Below, piece after piece: positions 16,529-26,288 of a stretch of 64,000 bases of DNA. Origin of the DNA: RGIG3102 sp964369975 (GTDB lineage Bacteria > Bacillota > Clostridia > Oscillospirales > Ruminococcaceae); contig CAYJFZ010000002.1 in assembly GCA_964369975.1 (NCBI GenBank), positions 62,001 through 126,000 of the forward strand, given 5' to 3'. Both the position numbers and the translations under genes were made by a program. Every line of letters begins with the position of its first letter. Position 1 is the first letter of the stretch. The notes beneath the pieces were generated by a model that saw nothing but the letters and a program-made list of their open reading frames with translations, was not told where the DNA came from and did no database searches.

Positions 16529-17782
16529 ATGAAAAAATTAATTATAGCGTTTATTCTATTAACGGTTCTACTTACTGCTTGCTCTAATGAAGAAGTAAAG
16601 CAAAATCAGGGAGAATACACATTTTGGCATGTAACAGATTTTCATCACTTAGCCCCTGAATTAAATCAAAACTCACCAGGGTTTGTGAATTTATTATTGC
16701 AGGGCGATGGAAAAACAACTCACTATTCTTATGCGATGATACAAGCCTTTAAAGACCTTGCAATTAAAGAAAAACCAGATGCAGTTATTGTTTCAGGTGA
16801 TTTAACTTTTAATGGAGAAAGATTAAGCCATGAAGATTTATCAGCCACACTTTTAGAAATACAAAATGCAGGTGTGCCTGTTGTAGTAATACCAGGTAAT
16901 CACGATGTAGATTATCCTTTTGCATATGCGTTTATAGATAATAAATCAGAACTTACAGATAGATTAAGTTATGATGACTATGAAGTGTTATATAAAGACT
17001 TAGGCTTAAGCAAGGCTATAGCAAGGGATGAGTATTCTTATAGTTTTATTTATGAATTTAGTGAGGATATTTACTTTTTAGCAATAGATACAAGCACAAG
17101 TGCTAATGCTGTAATTTTAGATGAAACTTTAATCTGGATTGATGAAGCCTTAGCAGAACTGCCCGAAAATGCTATGATAATATCAACTACACACCAAAAT
17201 ATTTTTATGCACAATGAAGGATTTTATAATGGTTATGTTATAGATAAGTCACAAGAATTAATAGAAATATTAAATAAATATAATGTACAGCTAAATTTAA
17301 GTGGACATATGCATATACAAAGTGTAGTAACACAAGAAAATTTAACAGAAATAGCAACAGGTGCCTTCTGCGCTTACCCTACAAGATATGCACAAATTAA
17401 TTACTCAAATGGTAATTTAAGTTATACAGCGCAAAGTGTAGATGTTTCTGCTTGGGCTGAAGAAAATGATATAGCAAATGAAGAAATATTAGACTTTAAT
17501 AATTATTCAAAAGAGTTTTTTGAACTAACATCTTATTATAAAGGTTTAAGTTTTGCACAGCAAAATGGATTTAATGAAGAAGAAAGCGAAATAGTAGCAG
17601 ATTTTTTCGCTCAAATGAATAATTACTATTTCTATGGTAACTTAAATGAAGGAATAGACATTTTAAAACAGCACGAAGGCTATACTTTACTTAATGAAAG
17701 TAGCGCGGATACAGGCTTATTAGCATATATAAACACTGTGCTAAATTCTGAAATGAATAATGATTTAATATGGAATAATTAA
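16529..17782 (+). CDS. Metallophosphoesterase lipoprotein
   Basis: 417 residues from the ATG at 16529. The earlier ATG at 16517 overlaps the GGAG ribosome site and is unlikely to be used. The signal peptide with lipobox LTAC places it on the outer membrane face. The calcineurin-like core shows DFHH, GDLTFNGE, PGNHDVD and SGHMHI, the metal-binding set. The C-terminal 120 residues are helical and of unknown role. The substrate could be a nucleotide or an envelope phosphoester; sequence does not decide. Confidence 0.88.
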   Translation: MKKLIIAFILLTVLLTACSNEEVKQNQGEYTFWHVTDFHHLAPELNQNSPGFVNLLLQGDGKTTHYSYAMIQAFKDLAIKEKPDAVIVSGDLTFNGERLSHEDLSATLLEIQNAGVPVVVIPGNHDVDYPFAYAFIDNKSELTDRLSYDDYEVLYKDLGLSKAIARDEYSYSFIYEFSEDIYFLAIDTSTSANAVILDETLIWIDEALAELPENAMIISTTHQNIFMHNEGFYNGYVIDKSQELIEILNKYNVQLNLSGHMHIQSVVTQENLTEIATGAFCAYPTRYAQINYSNGNLSYTAQSVDVSAWAEENDIANEEILDFNNYSKEFFELTSYYKGLSFAQQNGFNEEESEIVADFFAQMNNYYFYGNLNEGIDILKQHEGYTLLNESSADTGLLAYINTVLNSEMNNDLIWNN

Positions 17783-17784
17783 AA

Positions 17785-17817
17785 TAAAAAATCAAGGAAA
17801 TTTTCCTTGATTTTTTT
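17785..17817. terminator. Bidirectional terminator
   Basis: AAAAAATCAAGGAAA and its exact complement, with A and T tracts on both sides, between two convergent genes. Confidence 0.92.
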
Positions 17818-17818
17818 A

Positions 17819-18082
17819 TTAAGTTTTTAAATTCAAATCATTTAAAATAGTATTTATTGTAGCCATATCTACTTTACCAGTTATCTTCATTTTTTTCATA
17901 GCTTGATACTGCATAACTGAAGATTTTGTCAAATTTCCATAAATTCCATCAACACAAAGTTTTTGTAATAAAAAATATTTTTCATCACTTAATTTATTAA
18001 TTAATTCTTGAAGCATTGTTACTTTTTTACCACTACAACCTAAAAATAAAACATCTTCTTTTAAAAAAATATACTTATTCAT
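17819..18082 (-). CDS. Stand-alone peptidoglycan-binding (PG_binding_1) domain protein
   Basis: 87 residues from the ATG at 18082, which has AAAAGGAG at good spacing; longer starts would overlap that ribosome site. It is almost entirely one PG_binding_1 repeat: GKKVTMLQELINKL, then VDGIYGNLTKSSVMQYQ and GKVDMATINTIL. There is no signal peptide and no catalytic domain, which is unusual, as this fold normally targets hydrolases to the wall. A cytoplasmic or spore-related role is possible. Single gene. Confidence 0.75.
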   Translation of the reverse strand: MNKYIFLKEDVLFLGCSGKKVTMLQELINKLSDEKYFLLQKLCVDGIYGNLTKSSVMQYQAMKKMKITGKVDMATINTILNDLNLKT

Positions 18083-18207
18083 AAAATACTCCTTTTTAAT
18101 CATATTATTCAAAAAGGGTATGTTTTGCTAAAATATAGTAAAATAAATCAATATGTTTACATTTTTAAAAATAAATGTTAATATTATTAAATACGGAGGA
18201 AAAAAAT

Positions 18208-18666
18208 ATGGAATTTCAAAAAAGAAAAAAAGAATTTTACAAAAATTTAGGTGAGAGTTGCTATATGGTTTTAGCAACATCTTTGAATGATAAGCCACTT
18301 GCAAGTATGATGACCTGTATGGTGTTTGATGAGGCTATATGGGTACAAACTGATTCAAAATTTGAAAAATTTAGTCAAATAAAAGAAAATGAAAATGTAG
18401 CCTTATGTAAAATTTCAACTCAAATTTTAGCTAAAGCTGAAATCATGGGCCATCCTTTAGAAAATGAAAAATTTATAGAATTATTAAAGAAATATCAACC
18501 TGATTCATTTAATATGTACTCAAAGCTTAATTCTCAAGTACTTATAAAATTAACTCCTACTTATGTAACTGACTGGCTATATGAGGCAGGCTCAAATGAA
18601 ATCATCAATATAGATTTAGTAAAAGAAGAAGTAGATATTCAGCAATATAAAAACGACTTAAAATAG
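18208..18666 (+). CDS. Pyridoxamine 5'-phosphate oxidase-like flavin split-barrel protein
   Basis: 152 residues from the ATG at 18208, which follows ACGGAGG; the upstream ATG at 18175 lacks a site. The sequence pattern (SCYMVLATSLNDKPLASMMTC, IWVQTDSKFEKFSQI, NVALC) matches small FMN-binding split-barrel proteins. These often bind FMN, F420 or haem; the substrate is unknown. The amidase gene begins 8 bases after the stop, so the two are probably cotranscribed. Confidence 0.72.
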   Translation: MEFQKRKKEFYKNLGESCYMVLATSLNDKPLASMMTCMVFDEAIWVQTDSKFEKFSQIKENENVALCKISTQILAKAEIMGHPLENEKFIELLKKYQPDSFNMYSKLNSQVLIKLTPTYVTDWLYEAGSNEIINIDLVKEEVDIQQYKNDLK

Positions 18667-18673
18667 GTGGAAA

Positions 18674-20878
18674 ATGAAAAAAGGGAAAATTAATATACTA
18701 AAAATTGCAGGCTCAATGGGGGTAATACTAACTGTTTGCTTTGTAACAGTCTTACTTTTTAGTATAACAGAGGCAAGGTTCAAAATTGAAAATGAGAATA
18801 TTGTAGCAGTAGAATATGATATAGCCAATATAATAAACAATGAAAATGAAGAAAAAGCAAGAGAAACTGTATTTAATGAATTTCTAAATGCAGGTGTAAA
18901 TACTCTTATTTTGGATATTACAAATTTAGTTAGCGAAAATAAGCTAAGTCAAGAAAATATAAATATTTTAAATGATTTTTCAAATTCTGCAAAAGATTTT
19001 GATACACAAGTAAGTGTTTCATTAGATAATGCTGTATTAAATACGCAAAACATAAATGATGTAGCACAAATTTTATATGATGAATTAAAAATAAGTATTT
19101 TGAACATTGAAAACAGTGGTTTAAACTCGCAAGAAATAACTACTTTGCAAAAAATAATCAATAACGATAGTGAAAGAGGGATGTATCTTTCTATTCAAAG
19201 TAGTGATAGCGACTATTTATTATCACTAACTAATTTAGATATAAACTACTATGTTTATGAGGCTGTTTCAAGTAATAGCTTTAATGATTTGCAAAACGCA
19301 ATTAGTGATAACGCAATGGCTATTTTGCATTATTCAGCAAAAGACTATGAAAAAATACAGCTATTTTCAAAAATTAATAATACATTAAATGGTGTAGTTT
19401 ATACAAAAGTAAGCGATGATTTATCTGTATTAAACTCTCCTTTGAATAAATTAGTTACTGAAATTCAATATCCAACTTTTGATTTTTCAGTAAGTAATGA
19501 ATTTCGTGTTACAAACTTTTTTACTACATTTGATATTTATTCAAATGGTGTATTCTTAGTTGGTGTTGGAGAAGAAAATGGAATAGTCACCGTAAATGAT
19601 GTTGAGTATAAAAGCCAGCCTAACGGCACTTTTGGTATTTATCATCCTCTTTCAATAGGCAAAAACGAAGTGGTAGTATCTCAAAATGGTGTTAGCGAAA
19701 CCTTTGAATTTAATAGGATTGTAAGTAGTGGATATTTTGAAGAGGCTACTTTTGATAATACCAAAAAAGCAGATGAGGGTGATGTTGTAATCACTTTTAA
19801 TCCACTAACGAGTATAATTAGTGATGTCGATGATGATTCATCTATTATTGCAGGCCTTAGCGAGGGCACACAATTAATCGTTAAAGACAGTGTCGTTACA
19901 AATAGGAGCGGTTATAAAACCTATGCTTATGAATTAAGTGGCGGTGGATATGTATTAGCAAAAAATGTAGAATTCATTGATGAATATACCCAAAGTGTTA
20001 TAAAACAAGGCGAAGTAAGCGTTATGGAAAACGGTGATGTAGTAATTACTTACGAAAGTTTTGGAAAGCCAGGAGTAATTTCAATTTTTGAAGAAAATTC
20101 TTTAAGTTTTGCCTTTTTAGATACTAATTTTGAACAAGAAACCCAATTAGAAAGCGATATGTTTTCGGCTGTAAGCTATATAGTGAGCGAAGAAACTAAC
20201 GCAGTCATTACATTTAATGATACAAAAGATAAAATATGGGGCTATGATATACTGCAAACTGAAAACAGCACTATAATTTACTTAAAAGCAGTGCCACAAC
20301 AAGTAAGCGGTGATAAGCCGTTAACAGGAGTGAGCATTTTTCTTGATGCCGGACACGGCGGAACAGATACAGGCACACAGGGTGTAGTAGGTGAATTTGG
20401 CCCTGTTGAAAAAGACTTAAACCTTGCAATCGCCCTTACAACAAAGGCGATGCTTGAAGAATATGGGGCTACTGTAATTTTATCAAGAAGCGATGATACC
20501 TTTTTAGAACTATGGGAAAGAAGAGACTTAACACGAGATGCAAGACCAGACTTGTTTATCTCATTACACCATAATAGTATGTCTTACTCAACTGACTCAA
20601 GTAATACCCAAGGTGTAGAAGTATATTATTTTACAAAACAAAGCGAGAGTTTTGCAAGTGTATTAAGCGAGAGCATTGCATATGAAACTAATAGGGTTAA
20701 TAGGGGAGCAAAAAATGGCTATTACTATGTAGCAAGAGTAGATATTGCCCCCAGTGTATTATGCGAATACTCCTTTTTAATTAACCCAGAGGAATATTCA
20801 CAGTCTTACACACAAGAGAGCATTTATAACGCATCTTTTGCAACTCTGCAAGCAGTATTAAAAATAATATCAAAATAA
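18674..20878 (+). CDS. N-acetylmuramoyl-L-alanine amidase with large N-terminal ectodomain
   Basis: 734 residues. One N-terminal membrane helix (about 12-34) anchors a long outer region. Residues 60-260 look like an alpha/beta fold, with the repeated pattern of a degenerate TIM barrel (AGVNTLILDITN). Two beta-rich, SH3-like segments follow (about 375-440 and nearby). The C-terminal 190 residues are Amidase_3: zinc ligands in DAGHGG, EKDLN and SLHHN, and catalytic Glu near CEYSFLINPEE. It cleaves the amide bond between MurNAc and the stem peptide. Confidence 0.88.
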   Translation: MKKGKINILKIAGSMGVILTVCFVTVLLFSITEARFKIENENIVAVEYDIANIINNENEEKARETVFNEFLNAGVNTLILDITNLVSENKLSQENINILNDFSNSAKDFDTQVSVSLDNAVLNTQNINDVAQILYDELKISILNIENSGLNSQEITTLQKIINNDSERGMYLSIQSSDSDYLLSLTNLDINYYVYEAVSSNSFNDLQNAISDNAMAILHYSAKDYEKIQLFSKINNTLNGVVYTKVSDDLSVLNSPLNKLVTEIQYPTFDFSVSNEFRVTNFFTTFDIYSNGVFLVGVGEENGIVTVNDVEYKSQPNGTFGIYHPLSIGKNEVVVSQNGVSETFEFNRIVSSGYFEEATFDNTKKADEGDVVITFNPLTSIISDVDDDSSIIAGLSEGTQLIVKDSVVTNRSGYKTYAYELSGGGYVLAKNVEFIDEYTQSVIKQGEVSVMENGDVVITYESFGKPGVISIFEENSLSFAFLDTNFEQETQLESDMFSAVSYIVSEETNAVITFNDTKDKIWGYDILQTENSTIIYLKAVPQQVSGDKPLTGVSIFLDAGHGGTDTGTQGVVGEFGPVEKDLNLAIALTTKAMLEEYGATVILSRSDDTFLELWERRDLTRDARPDLFISLHHNSMSYSTDSSNTQGVEVYYFTKQSESFASVLSESIAYETNRVNRGAKNGYYYVARVDIAPSVLCEYSFLINPEEYSQSYTQESIYNASFATLQAVLKIISK

Positions 20879-20895
20879 AAATATTAACTGATAAA

Positions 20896-20935
20896 AATAA
20901 AAATTCATAGCAGCTGCTATGAATTTTTATTTTTG
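20896..20935. terminator. Bidirectional terminator
   Basis: An 18-bp perfect palindrome centred on CAGCTG with flanking A/T tracts, between the amidase and the convergent permease gene. It includes the permease stop codon. Confidence 0.9.
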
Positions 20936-22206
20936 TTCAATTTAGAATAAGCATAAAGAAAAGAAAAAACAATAATTATAAAAATAAAAACAAGGATAGT
21001 AAAATTTAGATTTTTAATAGCTGTAAGCACCATAAATATTTCAATAACGCAGAAGATGAAAATTAAAAAATAATAATAAAAATTTGAAACATATAATTTT
21101 GAATTTTGCCATTCTTTTTTATATACAATAGGGAATTTAAAGGAGCAAAGAAGAATTAAAAAAGTGTTAATTGAAGATAGAACAAAGATAAAGCTTACAA
21201 TTTCTTCAATAGATAAATTAAAGGTTATAGGAATACAGCCTATAAAAAACACAGAAATAATACTAAAATAATAAACCCCATACTTATTTTTCTTTGCAAA
21301 TACTTTAGGTAGCCAGCCAGATTTTGCCCCTTGGCCTACTGGGATAACAGCATCTGGTATACCTGCGTTCATAGTTGTAGTTAAGGCACAAACAGGGCCA
21401 AAAATTAAAAATAATGAAAATAGAACAGGGGGCATTATGTATTTTGCTGTTCTTATTAAAGTAGCGCCAGCAGTATACTCTAAAGGCAAAACAGCCCCAC
21501 TTGCAAAGCCTACTATGGTATAGGTTATGGTGATAATTATAGTGATAATTATCATACTTTTTGGAATGTTTTGTTTTGGGTTTTCGCATTCTTTAGAGTA
21601 ATTCACCATAGAAATAACACCGTCGCAAGAATAGCTTAATAAAACAACAGCATTAAAAAATCCACTTGCCCCATTTAAAAACATATCCTCGCTACTAAAA
21701 TCAAGGTAGCCAGTTTGCATATTTTTTATACAGATAAAAGAAAAAACAAAAAGTGCAATTAAAAGTAAAGGAGTGGCGATAGACTGAATTTTACTCATAC
21801 TATCAATGCCCATTAAATTCATAACTATAAAAAATAACCAAATAACTATAGTTAATATTTTAGGGTATTTAATTATCATCATATCGGTTAAGTATTCACT
21901 TAAAGCCAAAACAGCTATACCTTTGCTAAGCCATAGTAGCATAGAGGAAATAGTGATAAAAGCCCCGTACTCATCGCCCAAACAGCCTGTGATTATTGAA
22001 AACTTACCACCGGGCAAAACTAAAGCATTAGAAAAAAATAAAAACGGTACTATTCTAAAAAAAGACAATAAGCAAGTAAATAAAAATGCAAGCCAAGTAG
22101 AGTATCCCGTAGCATTTAAAGCGCTCCCAACAATAGTGACAACTCCTGCGCCTATTACATGGCCAGTGCCAATGAAAACAAGGTCTTTTAATTTTAACTT
22201 TTTCAT
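20917..22206 (-). CDS. APC superfamily amino acid permease-like transporter
   Basis: 429 residues with about 12 hydrophobic segments. The first helix has GTGHVIGAGVVTIVG, the unwound helix-1 motif where APC transporters bind substrate. The KECENPKQNIPKSM loop is typical of the family between helices 6 and 7. The substrate is not identifiable. It starts after AGAAAGG. Single gene, convergent with the amidase gene. Confidence 0.83.
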   Translation of the reverse strand: MKKLKLKDLVFIGTGHVIGAGVVTIVGSALNATGYSTWLAFLFTCLLSFFRIVPFLFFSNALVLPGGKFSIITGCLGDEYGAFITISSMLLWLSKGIAVLALSEYLTDMMIIKYPKILTIVIWLFFIVMNLMGIDSMSKIQSIATPLLLIALFVFSFICIKNMQTGYLDFSSEDMFLNGASGFFNAVVLLSYSCDGVISMVNYSKECENPKQNIPKSMIIITIIITITYTIVGFASGAVLPLEYTAGATLIRTAKYIMPPVLFSLFLIFGPVCALTTTMNAGIPDAVIPVGQGAKSGWLPKVFAKKNKYGVYYFSIISVFFIGCIPITFNLSIEEIVSFIFVLSSINTFLILLCSFKFPIVYKKEWQNSKLYVSNFYYYFLIFIFCVIEIFMVLTAIKNLNFTILVFIFIIIVFSFLYAYSKLNKNKNS

Positions 22207-22274
22207 TTTTTATACCTTTCTATAATATATATCATTATTAAAAGATATTAATTGCTCTATAAAAAATATTACAA

Positions 22275-22314
22275 AAAAACAACCTATTTAAAATAATTAA
22301 ATAGGTTGTTTTAA
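22275..22314 (-). terminator. Terminator of the femAB-metG-tatD strand
   Basis: AAAACAACCTATTTAA and TTAAATAGGTTGTTTT form a 16-bp stem. The T tract is on the minus strand, just after the tatD stop. Confidence 0.88.
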
Positions 22315-22315
22315 A

Positions 22316-23089
22316 TTAATCTTTAATTTTGTATAATCTTTTTGCATTTTCTGTAGTTATTTTTATAAGCTCTTGTGTAGAAATCCCAATTTCGCTTGCT
22401 ATTTTTTCAATTATGAAAGGTAGCATAGTTGAATCACACTTCTTTCCTCTGTGAGGTATAGGAGCCATATAAGGGCAGTCAGTCTCGATAAGTAATTTAT
22501 CTAAGGGAACAACTTTTAAACTCTCTATCGCCCTTCTTGCGTTAGGAAAAGTAATAACTCCGTTAAAACTTATATACAGCCCCATATCTGTTAGGATTTT
22601 ACAACTTTCAGCTGAGCCTGAAAAACAATGAACAACGCCACTGTTTACAGGGTTTTCTTTTAATATGTCTATTGTGTCTTTCATAGCATCTCTTGAATGC
22701 ATTATTAATGGTAAGTTAGTTTCATTAGCTAAGTTTATTTGCTTAATAAAAGCTGATTTTTGTTCTTCGTCTGTTGCTCTGTCTTCATAGTAGTAGTCTA
22801 AACCGCCTTCGCCTATCGCTACTACCTTTTCATGCTTTGCTAATTCTCTTAACTTTTCTATCATTTCATCAGTGGCAGTTGTAGCCTCGTGCGGATGTAT
22901 ACCGACAGAAGCGTACATAAAGTCTTCTTTTTCGCTTTGTTTTATTGCTAAAACAGATGAGTCATAGTCCCAAGCACAGTTTAATACATAGCCTACATCA
23001 CTTTGTTTTATTCTACTTATTAAATCATCATAATCTTCTATGAATTGCGCATCATTAAAATGAGCATGGCTATCAAAAATTTTATTCAT
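22316..23089 (-). CDS. tatD: TatD family metal-dependent hydrolase (DNase)
   Basis: 257 residues, TIM-barrel amidohydrolase fold. Metal ligands are visible: DSHAHF near the start, GEGGLDYYY, LIMHSRDA, VHCFSG and ETDCPYMAP. TatD proteins are 3'-5' exonucleases or DNA-repair/apoptosis-type nucleases. It starts 18 bases after the metG stop on the same strand, the common metG-tatD arrangement in Firmicutes. Confidence 0.93.
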   Translation of the reverse strand: MNKIFDSHAHFNDAQFIEDYDDLISRIKQSDVGYVLNCAWDYDSSVLAIKQSEKEDFMYASVGIHPHEATTATDEMIEKLRELAKHEKVVAIGEGGLDYYYEDRATDEEQKSAFIKQINLANETNLPLIMHSRDAMKDTIDILKENPVNSGVVHCFSGSAESCKILTDMGLYISFNGVITFPNARRAIESLKVVPLDKLLIETDCPYMAPIPHRGKKCDSTMLPFIIEKIASEIGISTQELIKITTENAKRLYKIKD

Positions 23090-23107
23090 ATCCTATTCCT
23101 TTATTGT

Positions 23108-25048
23108 TTATCTTATTTTGCTTCCCGGCGCAACATTTTCATCAATAAACACTACATTAACTTCATCGCCGTTATCAGCTGCTAATATCATACCCTCACT
23201 TAACACACCACGCATTTTACGAGGAGCTAAGTTATCAACTAAAACTATGTGTTTATTAATTAAATCAGATGGGGAATACCATTGTGCTATTCCTGATAGG
23301 ATAGTTCTTTCTCTTTTACCATCAAAAATCGTGCTTTTTAGCAGTTTATCTGATTTTTCTAAAGGGGTACAATCAATAACCTTACCTACAATTAAATTAA
23401 CTTTCATAAAGTCATCTATTGTGATTTCTTTGATTATTTCTTCTTCAGTTACTTCTTTTACTTCTTCTTTTTTGCTATTTTTTTCATCTTGAGCTTTTTT
23501 AATTTCTAAAAGTTCTTTTTCGATATCAATGCGAGGGAAAATAATTTCGCCTTTTTTAGCTGTGAATGAATTTAAAGTGCCAAAAGTATTTATAGAATCA
23601 AAAGATAATAAATCTTCACTTATTCCAAGTTGCTCTGCAATTTTTGGAGTAGTGTTTGGTAAAAATGGTTTTAATAATACAGCACTAAATCTTATTGATT
23701 CTGCTAAATTGTATAAAACAGTTGCAAGTCGTGGTAAGTTTGCTTCATCTTTTGCAAGAACCCAAGGTGCTGTTTCATCAATATATTTATTTGCCCTTTG
23801 AATAACTTTAAATATCTCTTGAAGTGCTAATGGAGTATTTAATTTGTACATATGGTTTGTTACAGTTTGTTTTAGATTGTTGCAAAGGCCAATTAAATCC
23901 TCATCAAGAGCATCGGCTTGTCTTTTTTCTGGTAAAGTGCCATCAAAGTATTTTTCTATCATTGTAACAGTTCTTGAAACTAAGTTTCCTAAATCGTTTA
24001 CAAGGTCAGTATTAATTCTTGACATTAAAGCTTCATTTGTATAAACGCCATCATTACCAAAAGGGATTTCTCTAAGTAAAAAATAACGAATAGCATCAAC
24101 GCCGTATTTTGAGCAAAGCACAACTGGGTCTACAACATTGCCTACACTTTTACTCATTTTCCCGCCTTCTAATAATAGCCAGCCATGTCCAAATACTCTA
24201 CTTGGTAATGGTAAATCTAAAGCCATTAACATTGAAGGCCAGATGATGCTATGAAAGCGCAGAATTTCTTTTCCCATTAAATGAACATCAGCAGGCCAGT
24301 ATGTAGAAAAATCATTGTATTCATCATTCTCATAGCCTAAAGCTGAAATATAATTTGAAAGTGCATCTACCCAAACATAGACAGTATGCCCCTCATCAAA
24401 GTCAACAGGTATACCCCAAGAAACAGTAGTTCTTGAAACGCATAAATCTTGTAAACCTTGATTTATAAAACTAATCATTTCGTTTTTGCGTGTCTCTGGT
24501 TGGATGAATAAAGGATTTTCTTTGTATAAGTTTAATAGTTTATCTGAATAATTTGATAATTTAAAGAAGTAAGCGTCTTCCTTTGCAGGGTAGACATCCC
24601 TGTTACAATCAGGGCATTTACCATCTACTAACTGTGTTTCAGTCCAAAAAGTCTCACAAGGTTTACAATACATACCCTCATAAAAGCCTTTATAGATATC
24701 GCCCTTATCATATAAAGTTTTAAATATTTTTTGTACTGATTCTTTGTGGTATTCATCAGTAGTTCTAATATACCTATCGTATTTTATGTCCATAAGCTCC
24801 CACAATGCTTTTATGCCATCTACAATTTCATCAACATATGCCTTAGGAGTTTTTCCTACTTCTATTGCCTTATCTTGTATTTTTTGCCCATGCTCATCTG
24901 AGCCTGTTAAAAACATTACATCATAGCCTTCTAAGCGTTTATATCTTGCAAGGGCGTCTGAGACTACTGTTGTATAACTATGACCTATATGCAAGTTTGC
25001 TGATGGGTAGTATATAGGTGTTGTTATATAGTATTTTTTTCTTTCCAT
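23108..25048 (-). CDS. metG: Methionyl-tRNA synthetase
   Basis: Class I synthetase, 646 residues from the ATG at 25048, which follows AGGAGAAAAAATT; a start 14 codons earlier lacks a ribosome site. It has HIGH (LHIGHS) and KMSKS (GGKMSKSVGN) motifs, and a knuckle with two CXXC pairs (CKPC, CPDC). An anticodon domain is followed by a C-terminal tRNA-binding OB fold (DFMKVNLIVGKV to about residue 645). It charges both initiator and elongator tRNA-Met. Confidence 0.96.
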   Translation of the reverse strand: MERKKYYITTPIYYPSANLHIGHSYTTVVSDALARYKRLEGYDVMFLTGSDEHGQKIQDKAIEVGKTPKAYVDEIVDGIKALWELMDIKYDRYIRTTDEYHKESVQKIFKTLYDKGDIYKGFYEGMYCKPCETFWTETQLVDGKCPDCNRDVYPAKEDAYFFKLSNYSDKLLNLYKENPLFIQPETRKNEMISFINQGLQDLCVSRTTVSWGIPVDFDEGHTVYVWVDALSNYISALGYENDEYNDFSTYWPADVHLMGKEILRFHSIIWPSMLMALDLPLPSRVFGHGWLLLEGGKMSKSVGNVVDPVVLCSKYGVDAIRYFLLREIPFGNDGVYTNEALMSRINTDLVNDLGNLVSRTVTMIEKYFDGTLPEKRQADALDEDLIGLCNNLKQTVTNHMYKLNTPLALQEIFKVIQRANKYIDETAPWVLAKDEANLPRLATVLYNLAESIRFSAVLLKPFLPNTTPKIAEQLGISEDLLSFDSINTFGTLNSFTAKKGEIIFPRIDIEKELLEIKKAQDEKNSKKEEVKEVTEEEIIKEITIDDFMKVNLIVGKVIDCTPLEKSDKLLKSTIFDGKRERTILSGIAQWYSPSDLINKHIVLVDNLAPRKMRGVLSEGMILAADNGDEVNVVFIDENVAPGSKIR

Positions 25049-25112
25049 AATTTTTTCTCCTATAATTTTATATAATATATATCTTATCAAAAATAAGTGT
25101 ATCTTTCAATAA

Positions 25113-26135
25113 TTATTTTAATTTTTTGCGTATAGCGAAGGCTGTATTTATTAAAGAGTTGTATATCTTATCAAATGTGATGTAAAATTCACCTGCAGCT
25201 TCAACTACTTCGCCTGCAAAACTTGACTTGAATTGGTAAACTCTATATAAGGCTTCATCATCTTCTTTAGTAGGTGCCACACCTTGCATATCGTATACAG
25301 AGCAGTTTTTCTCTGTAGCCCATTTCATAAGTTCTGCTTGTAGAATATGAGTTGCTTTTAAATTCCTTTTTACATTTACGGAAGCCCCATAAACATGGCT
25401 TACAGTATCCCCATAATAAATCCCAATACCACCACATAAAATATCATCTTCATGATAGCAAACGAATAATTTGCAATTATCACCATAGGCATTTATTATT
25501 TTTTCAAAATAAGATTTAGGCCTAATTGAAAAGCCTTGTCTTGAGCCTGTTTTTGAGTAAATACTATAAAAATCATCAAGGCCTAAAAGTCCTTCACTTT
25601 TGCAAACAACCCCTCTTTTATAGCCGAATTTTAAATAGTACCTTGTGTTCACACTCATTTTAGCTAATAAATCCTCATAAGATAAGCCTTTTAAATATCT
25701 TAACATATAGCTGAATTTTGGCTGTATAGGTTTGTGAAAATCTTCTGTTCTATCTAAAGTAAAGCCTACTTCTTCAAAGTTTTTAATGCTTTCTTCATCA
25801 CTACTAAAAACTAAAGGGTCCATAATAAACTTAAATGCTTTATGTTTTTTACTAAGAGATACTACACCTTGATATAGCTGTTTTAAAGTTTGTTTATCGC
25901 TATAATCACAAATAGGCCCTCTATTGGCATACATATAAGTTTTAAAACCCATCTTACGAATTAAGACAAGCATTGCGCCGATAATCTCTTTATCTTCATT
26001 GCGAACAACAATTATGTCACTATCCCATTCAGTTTTAACTTTTGTCCAGTTGATACTTTGTTGAAAAGCTGTATTTGGATGCTTTTTGCAAAAATTTTCA
26101 TATTCAGTATAAGCTTCTTTTTTTAATATTTCCAT
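25113..26135 (-). CDS. FemAB/FemX family aminoacyltransferase
   Basis: 340 residues. Fem proteins use aminoacyl-tRNA to add interpeptide bridge residues to lipid II. The double GNAT fold is suggested by the N-terminal FQQSINWTKVK, the YANRGPICDY loop, LSVNTRYYLKFGYKRGV-like sequence and the C-terminal HVYGASVN and YDMQGVAP. Unlike some Fem proteins, it has no clear coiled-coil arm. It is upstream of metG on the same strand, 64 bases apart. Which residue it adds is unknown. Confidence 0.82.
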   Translation of the reverse strand: MEILKKEAYTEYENFCKKHPNTAFQQSINWTKVKTEWDSDIIVVRNEDKEIIGAMLVLIRKMGFKTYMYANRGPICDYSDKQTLKQLYQGVVSLSKKHKAFKFIMDPLVFSSDEESIKNFEEVGFTLDRTEDFHKPIQPKFSYMLRYLKGLSYEDLLAKMSVNTRYYLKFGYKRGVVCKSEGLLGLDDFYSIYSKTGSRQGFSIRPKSYFEKIINAYGDNCKLFVCYHEDDILCGGIGIYYGDTVSHVYGASVNVKRNLKATHILQAELMKWATEKNCSVYDMQGVAPTKEDDEALYRVYQFKSSFAGEVVEAAGEFYITFDKIYNSLINTAFAIRKKLK

Positions 26136-26217
26136 TGAATTATCCTTTTCTTTGAGTATATTATAGAGTATTATAACACATAATTGTGATATTTAATAGA
26201 TATTTTGTTATAATAAA

Positions 26218-26246
26218 TTGACATCTCTTGTTTTTTTTGATACATT
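26218..26246 (+). promoter_or_regulatory. Promoter of the surface lipoprotein gene
   Basis: TTGACA and TACATT with a 17-base spacer. Confidence 0.55.
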
Positions 26247-26288
26247 AGTAATATTGACTATTAAAATATATTTAACGGAGAAAATTAA

